A stretch of DNA of 64,000 nt from Bettongia penicillata ogilbyi (Eukaryota > Chordata > Mammalia > Diprotodontia > Potoroidae): contig JAJHZJ010000221.1 in NCBI GenBank assembly GCA_023548195.1, positions 682,001 through 746,000 on the forward strand, written 5' to 3'. Shown piece by piece: positions 21,795 to 31,445 of this stretch. The translations under genes and the position numbers were made by a program. The notes beneath the pieces were generated by a model. It ran no database searches and was not told where the DNA came from. It saw only the letters and a program-made list of their open reading frames with translations. Position 1 is the stretch's first letter, and each line of letters begins with the position of its first letter.

Positions 21795-22135
21795 GTCACC
21801 TAGATCTCATGGTACAGTGGAAAGAGCACTGGATTTGGAGACAAAGGACCTGGGTTTGAATCCTTCTATTTACTGTCTGTAAGACCTTAAGCAAATCACT
21901 TTACCGATGTGGGCCACAGTTTCTTCAGCTCCCTCGAAGTCACCTTTCAGTTCTCCAGCTATGATCTTGTAACAGAATTATCATTTGAGTTCTAACTCAA
22001 AAACCTGAGCTCCTTCCTCTGCAATCTTTCTACCTCAGTTCTTCCATTTGTAAAAATGGGAGAAATAATACTTCAGGTCAAGACCTCGCAGGACTGTTGG
22101 GGAAAGCACTTTGCAAACTGTAATTAGTTATATAT
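21795..22135 (+). repeat. tRNA-derived CORE-SINE with inserted sequence
   Basis: CATGGTACAGTGGAAAGAGC and GGGTTTGAATCC at the head; tail with AAAAATGGGAGAAATAAT near 22055. Confidence 0.55.
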
Positions 22136-22176
22136 ATAGGAGTTCTTACTTATGAAATGCTGCCAGTTCTGTAGGA

Positions 22177-22472
22177 CGGTGCTTCTTAAACTGTGGACTG
22201 AGGGTCCATATGGGGTCTCAAAAAATCTGGCAACAGCAAAAAGATTCCTGAGCACACAAAGACCAAAAATTAATTCAAAATCAAACGCATAATGAATTTG
22301 AGATGTTTCTGGTAGCACTTGTCTATGTTACATCGAGCAACTTCGCTGCAACCTTGGTTCAGAACACAAAGCAGGCACATGTTGCACTGAGCATGCCCTC
22401 GGGCCACACACTTCGGCCGCTGAATGCCGAAAAGGATTTGAGTTGCTAGCAGAAAAAATTTAAGAAGCTCTG
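22177..22472 (+). mobile_element. hAT-type non-autonomous element, complete
   Basis: Terminal inverted repeats CGGTGCTTCTTAAA and (inverse) CAGAGCTTCTTAAA, flanked by imperfect 8-bp duplications CTGTAGGA/CTTTAGTC. It is inserted in a SINE that continues at 22473. Confidence 0.65.
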
Positions 22473-22715
22473 CTTTAGTCCTGGAATCAGAAAGACCTGA
22501 GCTCAAATTTGACCTCAGACATTTACAAGCTGTGTGACCCTGGGTAAGTCATTTATTCTCTGTTTGCTTCAATTTCCTCAACTGTAAAAATGGGATGATA
22601 ATAATAGCACCTACTTCTCACGGCTGGATGAAATGAGATAAAAATTGTGAAGTGATCAGCACAGTGTCAGGCACATGGTAGGTATTATATAAATGTTAGC
22701 TATTCTTATTAAGAT
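22473..22715 (+). repeat. tRNA-derived CORE-SINE with MIR-like tail
   Basis: GACCTGAGCTCAAATTTGAC, TGTGACCCTGGGTAAGTCA and a tail with GTCAGGCACATGGTAGG. Confidence 0.7.
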
Positions 22716-23029
22716 GACCAGGCAGGGCCAGAATACAAGTTTCCTAGTGTTTAGTCCAGGACTCTTTCTGTGGTAACACCATTGCCAACTCCATTAGAAA
22801 GCAGCTCTCAATATAATTGACTATAATAGCAGTAAAATACAATTTATGAATAAATAAAACTCTCAGCTAAAATTCAGTTATTAGTATATGAGCCTGGGTG
22901 CTAAGTACTCTCATATTCCACTTGATAGGATTTATAGACTGTGTATGAAAGTGCCCAAAAATGCCTCTTCTTTCTCTTGACGCCCTTTCCCAAAGCAGGG
23001 GGAACCACAGGATCACAGATATAGATATA

Positions 23030-23220
23030 GATATAAAGCTAGAAGGAATCTTAGAGGTTTCTGATATAAATACCCTTATTTTACAGATAAGAAAACTAAA
23101 ATTCAAAGAGGCTAACTTGCTCAAAATCAAGCAGCTCCTAAGTAGACAAAGGGGATCTGAACCGAAGTTGTCTCGACTCCAAGTACAGCACCTAAGTCAC
23201 CGTACCATTCTGCCTCCATG
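23030..23220 (-). repeat. MIR-type repeat
   Basis: AGAAGGAATCTTAGAGG, ACAGATAAGAAAACTAAAAT. Confidence 0.5.
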
Positions 23221-23754
23221 ATGGCTATAAAGACCAGAAGGGGAGGAAGACACCACACAAGGAGATGCATCCCGCACGCATACATGCACACACTCATAAA
23301 CTCACTAAACATGCTCCAGGGACCTCAAGGTGTCACCTATAGCAGTTCTGCCCTCTTACAATGAATACCCTTGGCTGTAGAATTCTGCACCAAAGATACT
23401 CCAACCAGGACAAATAGCCTGCTTACAGGTGCAGCAACTGGGGGCCAGTATCCTTAGGCAAAGAATGAAATAAAATTGGCCTTTTTCTACTCCTACAGTG
23501 CCACTGTGTGTTGAGATGATGTCTGTACGAGGCCAGGCAGAAGAGAAGTGGTCATGGCCCGCATGGCCCTGAGGTGGTGGGCAAAGGCAGACAAGGTTGA
23601 GCTGCAGTATTGAAGCCAGAAGACTCTACTGTGCTGGTCACTAGGGACCAGTCAACTTAGATGCTGCCATCTGCTTCTCCTGGAGAGTTGCTCAGTTTTT
23701 TATTTGCTCTCTATATACTTATAAGTGGACACGCTGTTTTAGCCATTTAAATGT

Positions 23755-23870
23755 GGCCTCCTTGCCAGGAGAGATTAAATCATTATATGTGTGTCCTTAA
23801 CACCTAACACAGTGTCTGGCATACAGTAGATGCTTAATGAATGCATGTTGATTGATTGCTGGAACCCAGC
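23755..23870 (+). repeat. L2-type 3' end
   Basis: CACAGTGTCTGGCATACAGT followed by a TGATTGATTG end. Confidence 0.5.
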
Positions 23871-24105
23871 TGCCTGCACCTGTTCAATTATTCTCTGCTA
23901 TTTCTGGATGGAACTGATAATAGGGTCTAATCAAGAGTGAGGAGTTGAAGAATCTTGGAGGTTTGTCTCCTCTTTGTGCTTAGAAATGGATGGTCAGAGC
24001 AGTGTCCATCAATGTCCAAAAGAAAAAATCAAGTTGATCTTAAAGAAAGAAACTCCACAAGAATTCTGGAAAACCTACACCTATTCCAGATTAAGCTGTC
24101 TTTGA

Positions 24106-24120
24106 GCGCCCCCTGGTGAC
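24106..24120 (-). promoter_or_regulatory. CTCF-like binding motif
   Basis: On the minus strand the sequence reads TCACCAGGGGGCGC, one base from the CTCF core consensus CCACCAGGGGGCGC. It lies in otherwise unremarkable sequence between repeats. Confidence 0.45.
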
Positions 24121-24844
24121 ACTTAGGTAAACTACATGGATGCCCTTCGAACAATTGGGCCCAATGCCCACCTTCAAGTTTCTAGTAAGACTTCTGATAC
24201 TTAGCTTCTAGGTCCAGATGGATAAGGGGTCACTCGCACTCTGCACTGGGGCCTTTCACTTTCATCATGTTTAGTCAAGAATTAAACACATCTCATGGGC
24301 CAGTCACTGTGCTGAGTCCTGAGCATGCAAGACAAACAGTCCCTAACCACGTTTATTAACAGTGCTGCATTCTTTGTCAGAAGCAGTGCCTTAGACTCTT
24401 CTCAAAGCAGAGTAGAAGGAAACACATTCACTAGGCAACAGGGAAACAAAAGCTGAATCAATGTCCCTGGGAATTGAGAAGAAGTAGAAATGGAAAAACA
24501 TGGGAGAACATGGCTTTGTACTGGAAAGTACGTCCCTCTGATGGGGTCCATCACCAAGCCATTCCACTATTACCATGAAAGGACTTTGCCTCCCAGGGTC
24601 CACTCGGGCCATTGTTCAGTCAGGTCTTGACACTAACTCAGACCATAGACTTAAGTTTAAGATTTAGCTCCTGCTTTCAAGCCACCATACCTGCCCTGCT
24701 CTACATTCTAGTGCTGGAGCAAGACAAGCAAATGCAATTTGATATAAACGAAAGTATTCTGTACCTGTATGCACAGCTAACTTGAGTTACACAGTGGTGT
24801 AAATGGGAGGGGAAAGGAGGGAGGGAAGAAGGTGTTAGATGCTG

Positions 24845-25025
24845 CTAGAGTGACTAGATAGAACAGAAGTAAATAATTAGCTCTGGACTCAATGGATCTG
24901 GGTTCAATTCTTATTGTGCTTATTACCAGTGTGACTTCAAGCAAATCACATAACCTCCCTTGGCCAATTTCTTCATCCACAAAATGAGGGCTTTAGACTC
25001 AATGACCTATGAGGTCTCTTCCAAC
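24845..25025 (+). repeat. MIR-type CORE-SINE
   Basis: TCTGGGTTCAATTCTTATTG, CAAGCAAATCACATAACC, CACAAAATGAGGGC. Confidence 0.6.
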
Positions 25026-25165
25026 AAGATAGACAGACAAAGATAGAGACATAGAAAGACAGAAACAGAGAGAGAGAAAGAAGAAAAGAACGAAGGGGAG
25101 AGGGTAAGAAGAGAGAAAGAGGCAGAGAGAAACATAGAGAAAGATAGAGAGTCTCAAGTAGAGTG
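25020..25165 (+). repeat. Purine-rich low-complexity tract (AGAC/GAGA)
   Basis: Dominated by AGA and GAGA with few pyrimidines; follows a SINE tail. Confidence 0.7.
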
Positions 25166-25703
25166 AGAAAGGAAGGGCAGGCCATAGCTCAACAGAGAGA
25201 ATTAGGAAAGATATTTCAACCAGGACCAATAACCTGCTTACCAGTACAGAAACAGAAGGGATGAGTTAAACATGGGCAAGAACAAATAGACTGATCTGAA
25301 GAGAAAAGTTTAAAAAGAAATGTGAATTATCATTGATGGATCTGCTCCACTTGGCAGAACTCTTTTGCCCCTATCCCCGCTGTATTTGGTGTATGATTTT
25401 TCCATCTTCAATGTCACAGTGAGAGGTATCCCAAATGTCATGTTAAGAAAGAGGGGGGTGTCACCAGCAGTGGCTAGAATGTGTCACACTAGGGGATGAA
25501 CTCACCCAACCCTTAAGAGTCCTCCCCTTCTCAAAGAGATAAATTATGAAGGTGGCTTCACTTGAGCTGAACTTGAAAAGAAATTAGGATTGATTGATTG
25601 ATTGAAATGAAATTAGTTAGAATCCTAACTGATGAAGAAGAGGCGACAGTATATTCTAGGCACAGTGGTGAAATGTCAGATGCGAGGAACAAGAAGACCA
25701 TTT

Positions 25704-26300
25704 TGTTTGGACAGTCCAACACGCAAACACAGGGAGGCCTGCTGTCACAGGTTCTTAGATCTGCATTCATAAAAGGAAAGGCAACTTCAGAGGAGTTAAC
25801 AATCACTTTAATCAAGCATATTCACTTAATTCAGGGGAAAAAGTCAGCACCCTGAACTGCAAAGAAGATACAAAGAAATCAAAAGTTAACAAACAGAGCT
25901 TCCAAACTGTCTGACATAAGTTATATATGATAAAGTTATGATATATATATATAATATAAATCAATAGACAAGTCCAACTGTCTGACCATAGTTACCCAAG
26001 AGGGAAGCACAAACATCTGGGTTTTCAAAGCTGGGGGACTGCTTAGAGGCTTCTCAGAGTCTCAACTGGCATACAAACCTTCTTCCAAAAACTAAGCCCC
26101 AAAGTAAAACGGCACCTCAGAGTCTTTATACACTTTTTAGAGCCCAAAGGCATCACATCCCTTGAGAACAAGTGCCTCATTAACAAAGGGTGTGGGCCTT
26201 CCTACAAATCTTCCCCTGGCCATTAATGGGTGGGGAAGATCTTCCTTAATCACATGATTCAATCAGAGTCACTTTTGGTAAAACAAAAACAGCCCTTACA
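25704..26300 (-). mobile_element. Solo LTR, same family as 9570-9974
   Basis: Read on the minus strand it begins TGTAAGGGC. It carries GAAGATCTTCCCC, a TATA-like GTATAAAGA and ATTAAAG, and ends ...AAACA. A short AT-rich insertion is near 25925-25975. Confidence 0.55.
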
Positions 26301-26439
26301 ATCCACCCTTCCAGGATCCTTGGCCTTACAATCTAAATGGCCATGGATTCTGAAACAAATAGAGGCATTATACTTCTTGATTAAATGAAAACAAAAACAG
26401 CAAAAGATCTTTACTTTACTTGCTATTGAACTGGAAAAG

Positions 26440-26640
26440 TAGGTTGGGGTCAGATCATAACAGGCCTTAAATGCCAAACAGGAGGTTTATATTTGGTCTT
26501 CAAGGCAATAGGAACTTCCTGGCATTTATTGAGTAGGGGAATGACATGATCAGACGTATACTTTGGGCATATCAGTTTGGCAGCTGTGGGTGGAGAAGTT
26601 GGAGAGGAGAGAGCTGGGACAGAGAGAACTAGTGGAAATC
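26440..26640 (+). repeat. TTATTAAGCACCTACTATG-type repeat, distal part
   Basis: GGGGAATGACATGATCAGAC and TTTGGCAGCTGTG blocks. Confidence 0.45.
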
Positions 26641-26649
26641 TACTGTCAA

Positions 26650-27565
26650 GCACTAAACAAAGGCAGGATGTTATGATGATGTTTTTCTTCACTGTTCCAC
26701 ATTGTCTGGCTATGTGGAAACCCCTCCCCTCCTTAGCACCGTGAACCCACAGCATCTTGACCATTGTGTCTCAGTGTCCTGTCTAGAGGTGACATGCTTC
26801 TCATTACCTCATTTTCTTGTCCCTATAGCCCTCCTGTCTACTACCCAAATATTATTTAAACCAAGATGAAGCTGCATTTCTAGGGTGGGCAAAGCTTTAA
26901 GGATGACTTGTACCAATTTAGGAATGATTCCAGTAGAACTGTGGTCTCAGTCATTGAGGGTATCCCTTCCAACATCATGAATCGCAACTCATTCATGCCT
27001 CCTGCCAGGGACTCATTCTACTTCTTTGGAACTTGGCAAACAAGTCCTGTGGTCCAGTTAATAGTGAAAGCAATGGGTCATTTTACTTGGCACATTAGGT
27101 GGAAGACTTCAAAGGAAAAGCCCTGTGACTTAACTGGCAGTACCCAAAGGATGATGGGGGACTAGGGTATTCCATTAAACTCCCTCACAGTAGTAATGAG
27201 ATAGAATCTACACCATGTTTTGTTTTTCTTTACTGGGCTTAGTTTGGAAGGAAAGTCATTCCCAGAAAAGCAGCCAAGGAGTGACAGAAGAGACCGTTAC
27301 AACCAAGGGGAAGAGTAGTCTTGACCCCAGAAAAGGGATGGGGGGAGTGAATATTAGTGACTGACCACCCTGCTCACCAGCATAACATAGTAACGCATTA
27401 CTGCTAAGCAGGTATCAGCTAATGCTTCTTTTAAATTCACAATGCAATGTTTTACCTTATTCATTGTTTCCTAGGCATTCACATCTTTTTATTTCTTGAA
27501 CATTGGTTTTTACTAAGCTTTTTTGCGGTATGCCTTATGAGAAGACAATAAGGAAAAACTGCAGA
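26650..27565. other. Unassigned stretch
   Basis: No coding exon or known repeat could be supported. Confidence 0.4.
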
Positions 27566-27569
27566 AAAA

Positions 27570-27735
27570 GGGTGTCCAGGGATAGTGGCTTTGGGTTCAA
27601 ATCCCAGCTCTAGCATTTACAACATGTGCACAAGGTCTTTTGCATTTCTGGGTCTCAGTTTTCTCATGTGTAAATTGAGAGGACTAGACTGGATTATACC
27701 TAATTTCCAGCTCTAAATCTGTGATGATGACCGGG
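27570..27735 (+). repeat. MIR-type CORE-SINE
   Basis: TTTGGGTTCAAATCCCAGCT, TCTCAGTTTTCTCATG. Confidence 0.6.
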
Positions 27736-28149
27736 ATACTCTGAAGTACCCACAGCTGAGAAAGACTGGAGAATGTCAGGCAGAGGTTCTCAAACATCAT
27801 GCAAGAGAAGAAGAGACTTTTCTTTAAACAAAATTTGAGTAAATCTTGAGAGAAAATCCTTTTAACCTTTTAAGTGTCTACCAAAAGTGTTAGTGGTACT
27901 GAATAACATAAGAGCTTCCAGTAGAGTGTCATGGTGGCATCTGAGGCTGTGATAGCTGAGGGAAGACGGTACTAATGGGTTGAGTGACAAAAAGAGCTCT
28001 CCCACTTTCCTCCCAGATAGACAATATCCCACTATCTCTCTCTTGAGGGGAGATTTCAAACCCCACTTCCACCCACCCCATCCCCCAAACTCCTCTACAC
28101 CACACAGAATACTGTTGGGGAAACACAAAAAAAATAAAACACAGTGAGT

Positions 28150-28990
28150 GGTTTTTCCAGTCAAGTTCACCATAGGGAGACACAGAGAGAAGTCTGTAGC
28201 CAGAAATTCAGGAGTACACAAGGATCCTAGCAGCCAAGAACTAAAAGAAGATCAAGATTGTGCCAAGTTGAAAAAGAGGATCCAGAGCCACACCGGGGCA
28301 CGAGCCCCATGCAGGTACAGGAGCAGATGAGATTGGTTGCTCACCACCAAACAATGAGACACTGGAGCACTCAACACACAGCTGAGGAGAGGACTGCATC
28401 CCAGAATGCCAGTGGGGGTATTCCAGGATAAAGAGTGGTCACAGACCCTAGGCCAGGGTTGGAGAACCCATAGTCTTGGGGACACATGTAGCCCTCTAGG
28501 TCCTCAGCTGAAGCCCTTTGATGGAATCCATTCAGAATCTAATATATGGTTGTGGGATTAGGAAAAGTTTGATGGAGGAGGCAACATTTGAATTGGGACT
28601 TGAAAGATGCTTAGGATGTCAACAGAGAGAGACGAGAGGTAAGCCACATGTGGCCTCAAGGCCGCAGGTTCCTCAGCCCTGCTGGGTTGCAGCCTGAGCA
28701 AGGAACACCCTTAGAAGCAAAGAGCTATACTGCCCTAACCTGAGGGGCAGGGGCAGATCATGATCTCAGCTCCAACTACCAACTCAGTCAGTCTGAAGCC
28801 TGCAGAGAAATAGTTAGGCCAAGAATCCCAACACCAAAGAGAAGCCTACAGTTCTGTCAAGGAACTAGCAGAAATTTGCAACTTATTGACAGGGCCCAAG
28901 TGGAACAGCAATCTCCAAAACTCCAAACTTCAGGAAATCCTAAAGAGACAAACCCTCAGACCAAAAACCAAAGCTTCATTGAATTCAACA
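28150..28990 (+). repeat. Old L1/half-L1 5' fragment, interrupted by an hAT element
   Basis: Resembles the 5' part of the old element at 37.75-38.3 kb (phrases such as GGGAGACACAGAGA and CAAAGAGAAGCCTACAGTTC). An hAT element occupies 28454-28681. Confidence 0.4.
28454..28681 (+). mobile_element. hAT-type foldback element
   Basis: Starts CAGGGTTGGAGAACC and ends GCAGGTTCCTCAGCCCTG. The arms are inverted copies around TGTAGCCCTCTAGGTCCT, with an extra unrelated piece in the middle. Confidence 0.6.
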
Positions 28991-29054
28991 GCTTTCATTG
29001 AATAGTTATTCAATAAATGTCAGCACCTACTGTGGGCTGAAAAAATTAGAAGTA

Positions 29055-29195
29055 CGATAAGTATCTAGCATTTGGAGATTATAGCATATGAATGTAAAGA
29101 AATATTATTGCACCATAAGAAATGATAAGGATGAAGAAGTCAGAGAAAGATGAAAAGATACATGAAACGATATAGCCAAAGTAAATAGAATCAGG
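29055..29195 (+). repeat. LINE-type 3' tail, same family, short piece
   Basis: AATATTATTGCACCATAAGA and AGTAAATAGAATCAGG blocks match the family. Confidence 0.45.
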
Positions 29196-29204
29196 AAAAA
29201 AATA

Positions 29205-29450
29205 ATAACTAGTATTTGTATATGATCTGAAATTTGCAAAATGCTTTACAAGCATTATCTCATTTTATCCTGATAACAGCATTGTAAAACAGGTTTTATT
29301 ATTATTATCATTTTATAATGAGGAAACTGAGGTAGACAGAGGTTAAATAACTTGCCCAAGGTCACACACCTACTAAGTGCCCGAGGCAGTATTTAAAATT
29401 CAGATCTTCCTGACTCTGGGTCCAGTGTTCTATCCATAGAGATCATACAT
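29205..29450 (-). repeat. MIR-type CORE-SINE
   Basis: AATGAGGAAACTGAGGTAGA, CAAGGTCACACACCTACTAA, CTTCCTGACTCTGGGTCC. Confidence 0.7.
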
Positions 29451-29784
29451 ATAAATGCATAAACAATGTCTATAACAACAATGTAAACCAAAAGAATTTT
29501 TTATTTAAAGACTGAATGATGTATGCTTAAAATGACCAGTGTTGAACCCAGAGAAGCAATAAGAAAATGTAATTACACATTTTCAGAGGGGGCGATGGAG
29601 TTCTGTAGGTATGGAATTTTGGAGAGGCTGGTGGGTTCAGGTGATATGTTGGTCGGTTTTGTTAAATTTGATTTTTTTTCTTTTTTTAATCTTTATTACA
29701 AACTCACTGGATAGGGGAGGAGAGAATATATTCAACAATCACTGTGATATAAAAACAGAAAGTATCAATGTGATTTTGGAGTGT

Positions 29785-29935
29785 TTTTATGACACTGTGT
29801 CAGGCACTAAGGATACACAAATATGTAGCAAAGACCTCACTCTCAAGGAGTTTAGGAACTAATGGTGGGAGAAAGATACGTATGTTAATAACCATGATAC
29901 AGGGGAGATTGGGAATAAGAAGGACAGTGAGAAGG
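29785..29935 (+). repeat. TTATTAAGCACCTACTATG-type repeat fragment
   Basis: GTGTCAGGCACTAAGGATAC and CACTCTCAAGGAGTTTAGGA blocks. Confidence 0.45.
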
Positions 29936-29983
29936 GAGGGAAAAGAAACGAGAGTCCAAAGACTTGGAGATTCCACAGAAGCA

Positions 29984-30210
29984 TTTCTCCTCTCCTCCTT
30001 TCCCCTCCCACTCCCTCCTCCTCCTTCTCCTTCTCTATTTGCCTTCTCTGTCTCTCTCCTCTCTTCTTTCTTCTCTCTCTTCTCTTCTCTTCTCCTCCCT
30101 CCTCCTTTCTCTTCATTTTTCTTTTCTCCTCTTCTTTCTCATTCTTTTCTTCTCTCCCCTTCTCTTCTTTCTCTCTTCCTTGTCTCTGTTTTTCTCCATC
30201 TCTCTCTTTT
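29984..30210 (+). repeat. Long polypyrimidine tract
   Basis: About 227 bp of C/T with only a few purines, mixing CTCC, TTCT and CTCTT units. It can form triplex DNA. Confidence 0.9.
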
Positions 30211-30479
30211 AGGAGCTGGCTCCAACACTCTCCTGTATTTTCATTTCCCATGATACAGTTCCACAAGTTGTCCTGTCAGTCCTCAATCTCTGGGTACATC
30301 AGTTGCTTTCCACTTTTTTTCTATTATGAATGCTTCCAGAAATAGCAATTTCCATAATATCTCTTGTATCTATCATCTCCTTATCATCCCCGTACAACTA
30401 TCCTAGCTATGGCATTTTTTACTCTTGACTGGACCACTGCAATCATGGTAATAACTAGTTTCCCTATCAATAACCACTT

Positions 30480-30660
30480 AAAATGCCACGTTGGGCAAGT
30501 CATTATCCCTCTCTAACCCTGTTTCCTCACCTATAAAATGGAGATGATAGTATCTCCAGCAGAAAGTTATCTCATAAAATTGCTGCAAGAATCAAATGAA
30601 ATTAATGTACTTTGCAAAGCTTAAAGTGTAATATCAATGTCAATCATTATTATCATCCAG
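30480..30660 (+). repeat. MIR-type CORE-SINE
   Basis: GGGCAAGTCATTATCCC, TTTCCTCACCTATAAAATGG. Confidence 0.6.
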
Positions 30661-30869
30661 TCCTGTGGTTATTTGTGCTCGGCAATAGTCCCTCACTTGA
30701 CTTTATATTCCACAGCGTAAAAAGACTATGTGTTATCTAAAGTTTTCTCTCCCCAAGCACTTAGCATAGTACTCCAAACACTGTTTTCTTCGAGTTCAGA
30801 ACTGTGATTTCATTGGTAGAGGCAATTTCTCAGGAAGGAAACATTAAATCAGACGAGCAACTATTCTGC

Positions 30870-31040
30870 AACTTGAGTGCCTGGGGCACTGAAAGATTAA
30901 GGGATTTTTTTTTTCCCCCAGAATCACACAAACAATAAGTGTCAGAAATGAAGCTTCAACCCAGATGTTTCTGTCTCCAGAGCTTTATCTGCTGTACCAT
31001 TGCCTCTCATATGTGCTCCCTGCATGGTAGGCCTTTAATA
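30870..31040 (-). repeat. MIR-type repeat
   Basis: GAATCACACAAACAATAAGT and CTGCTGTACCATTGCCTC. Confidence 0.5.
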
Positions 31041-31129
31041 AATATTTGCTGAGTTAAATTACATAGAATTACTCAAGGATCCCTCAAAGGACTGGACACT
31101 TCCATGATATTTGAAGTGAACATCAGGTA

Positions 31130-31240
31130 TCACCATCATTTTTTGTAACTCACTCTTCAACTCCTGGCAATCAAGTTTCTGTACCCACCACTCTCCTGAA
31201 ACTCCTCTCTTCAAAGAGATCAACAACCCTTCTAATCAAA
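31130..31240 (+). repeat. L2-type LINE fragment, left part
   Basis: Pyrimidine-rich L2 reverse-transcriptase coding remnant that resumes at 34273 after the two nested insertions. Confidence 0.45.
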
Positions 31241-31255
31241 AAAATGTAATGTTTT

Positions 31256-31430
31256 GACTAGATGAAATTGTATTTAATAGGAAAGAATGTGTAGAACCTA
31301 TATAAGACTGCAAGCCATCTTGAGGAGGGAGTGGGGAGGAAAGGGGGAAGGAAGGGGAGGGAGGGAAAAAAATCTAAGATATAGGGAAGTGATTATAGAA
31401 CTCTGAAAACAAATAAAATGATTATTTTTT
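31256..31430 (+). mobile_element. 5'-truncated L1-type 3' tail
   Basis: About 175 bp: a G-rich stretch (GGGAGGAAAGGGGGAAGG) typical of marsupial L1 3' ends, then an A/T-rich tail. It is bounded by the 15-mer repeats at 31241-31255 and 31431-31445. Confidence 0.55.
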
Positions 31431-31445
31431 AAAATGCGGTGTTTT
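31431..31445. repeat. Left target duplication of second half-L1, also right duplication of the preceding L1 tail
   Basis: AAAATGCGGTGTTTT. Near-copies occur at 31241-31255 and 34258-34272. Confidence 0.75.

Noticed and set aside
29859..30266. Minus-strand 135-codon frame, rich in Lys, Glu and Arg
   Set aside because: It is the purine strand of a low-complexity C/T tract; the frame is open because stops are rare in GA-rich repeats.
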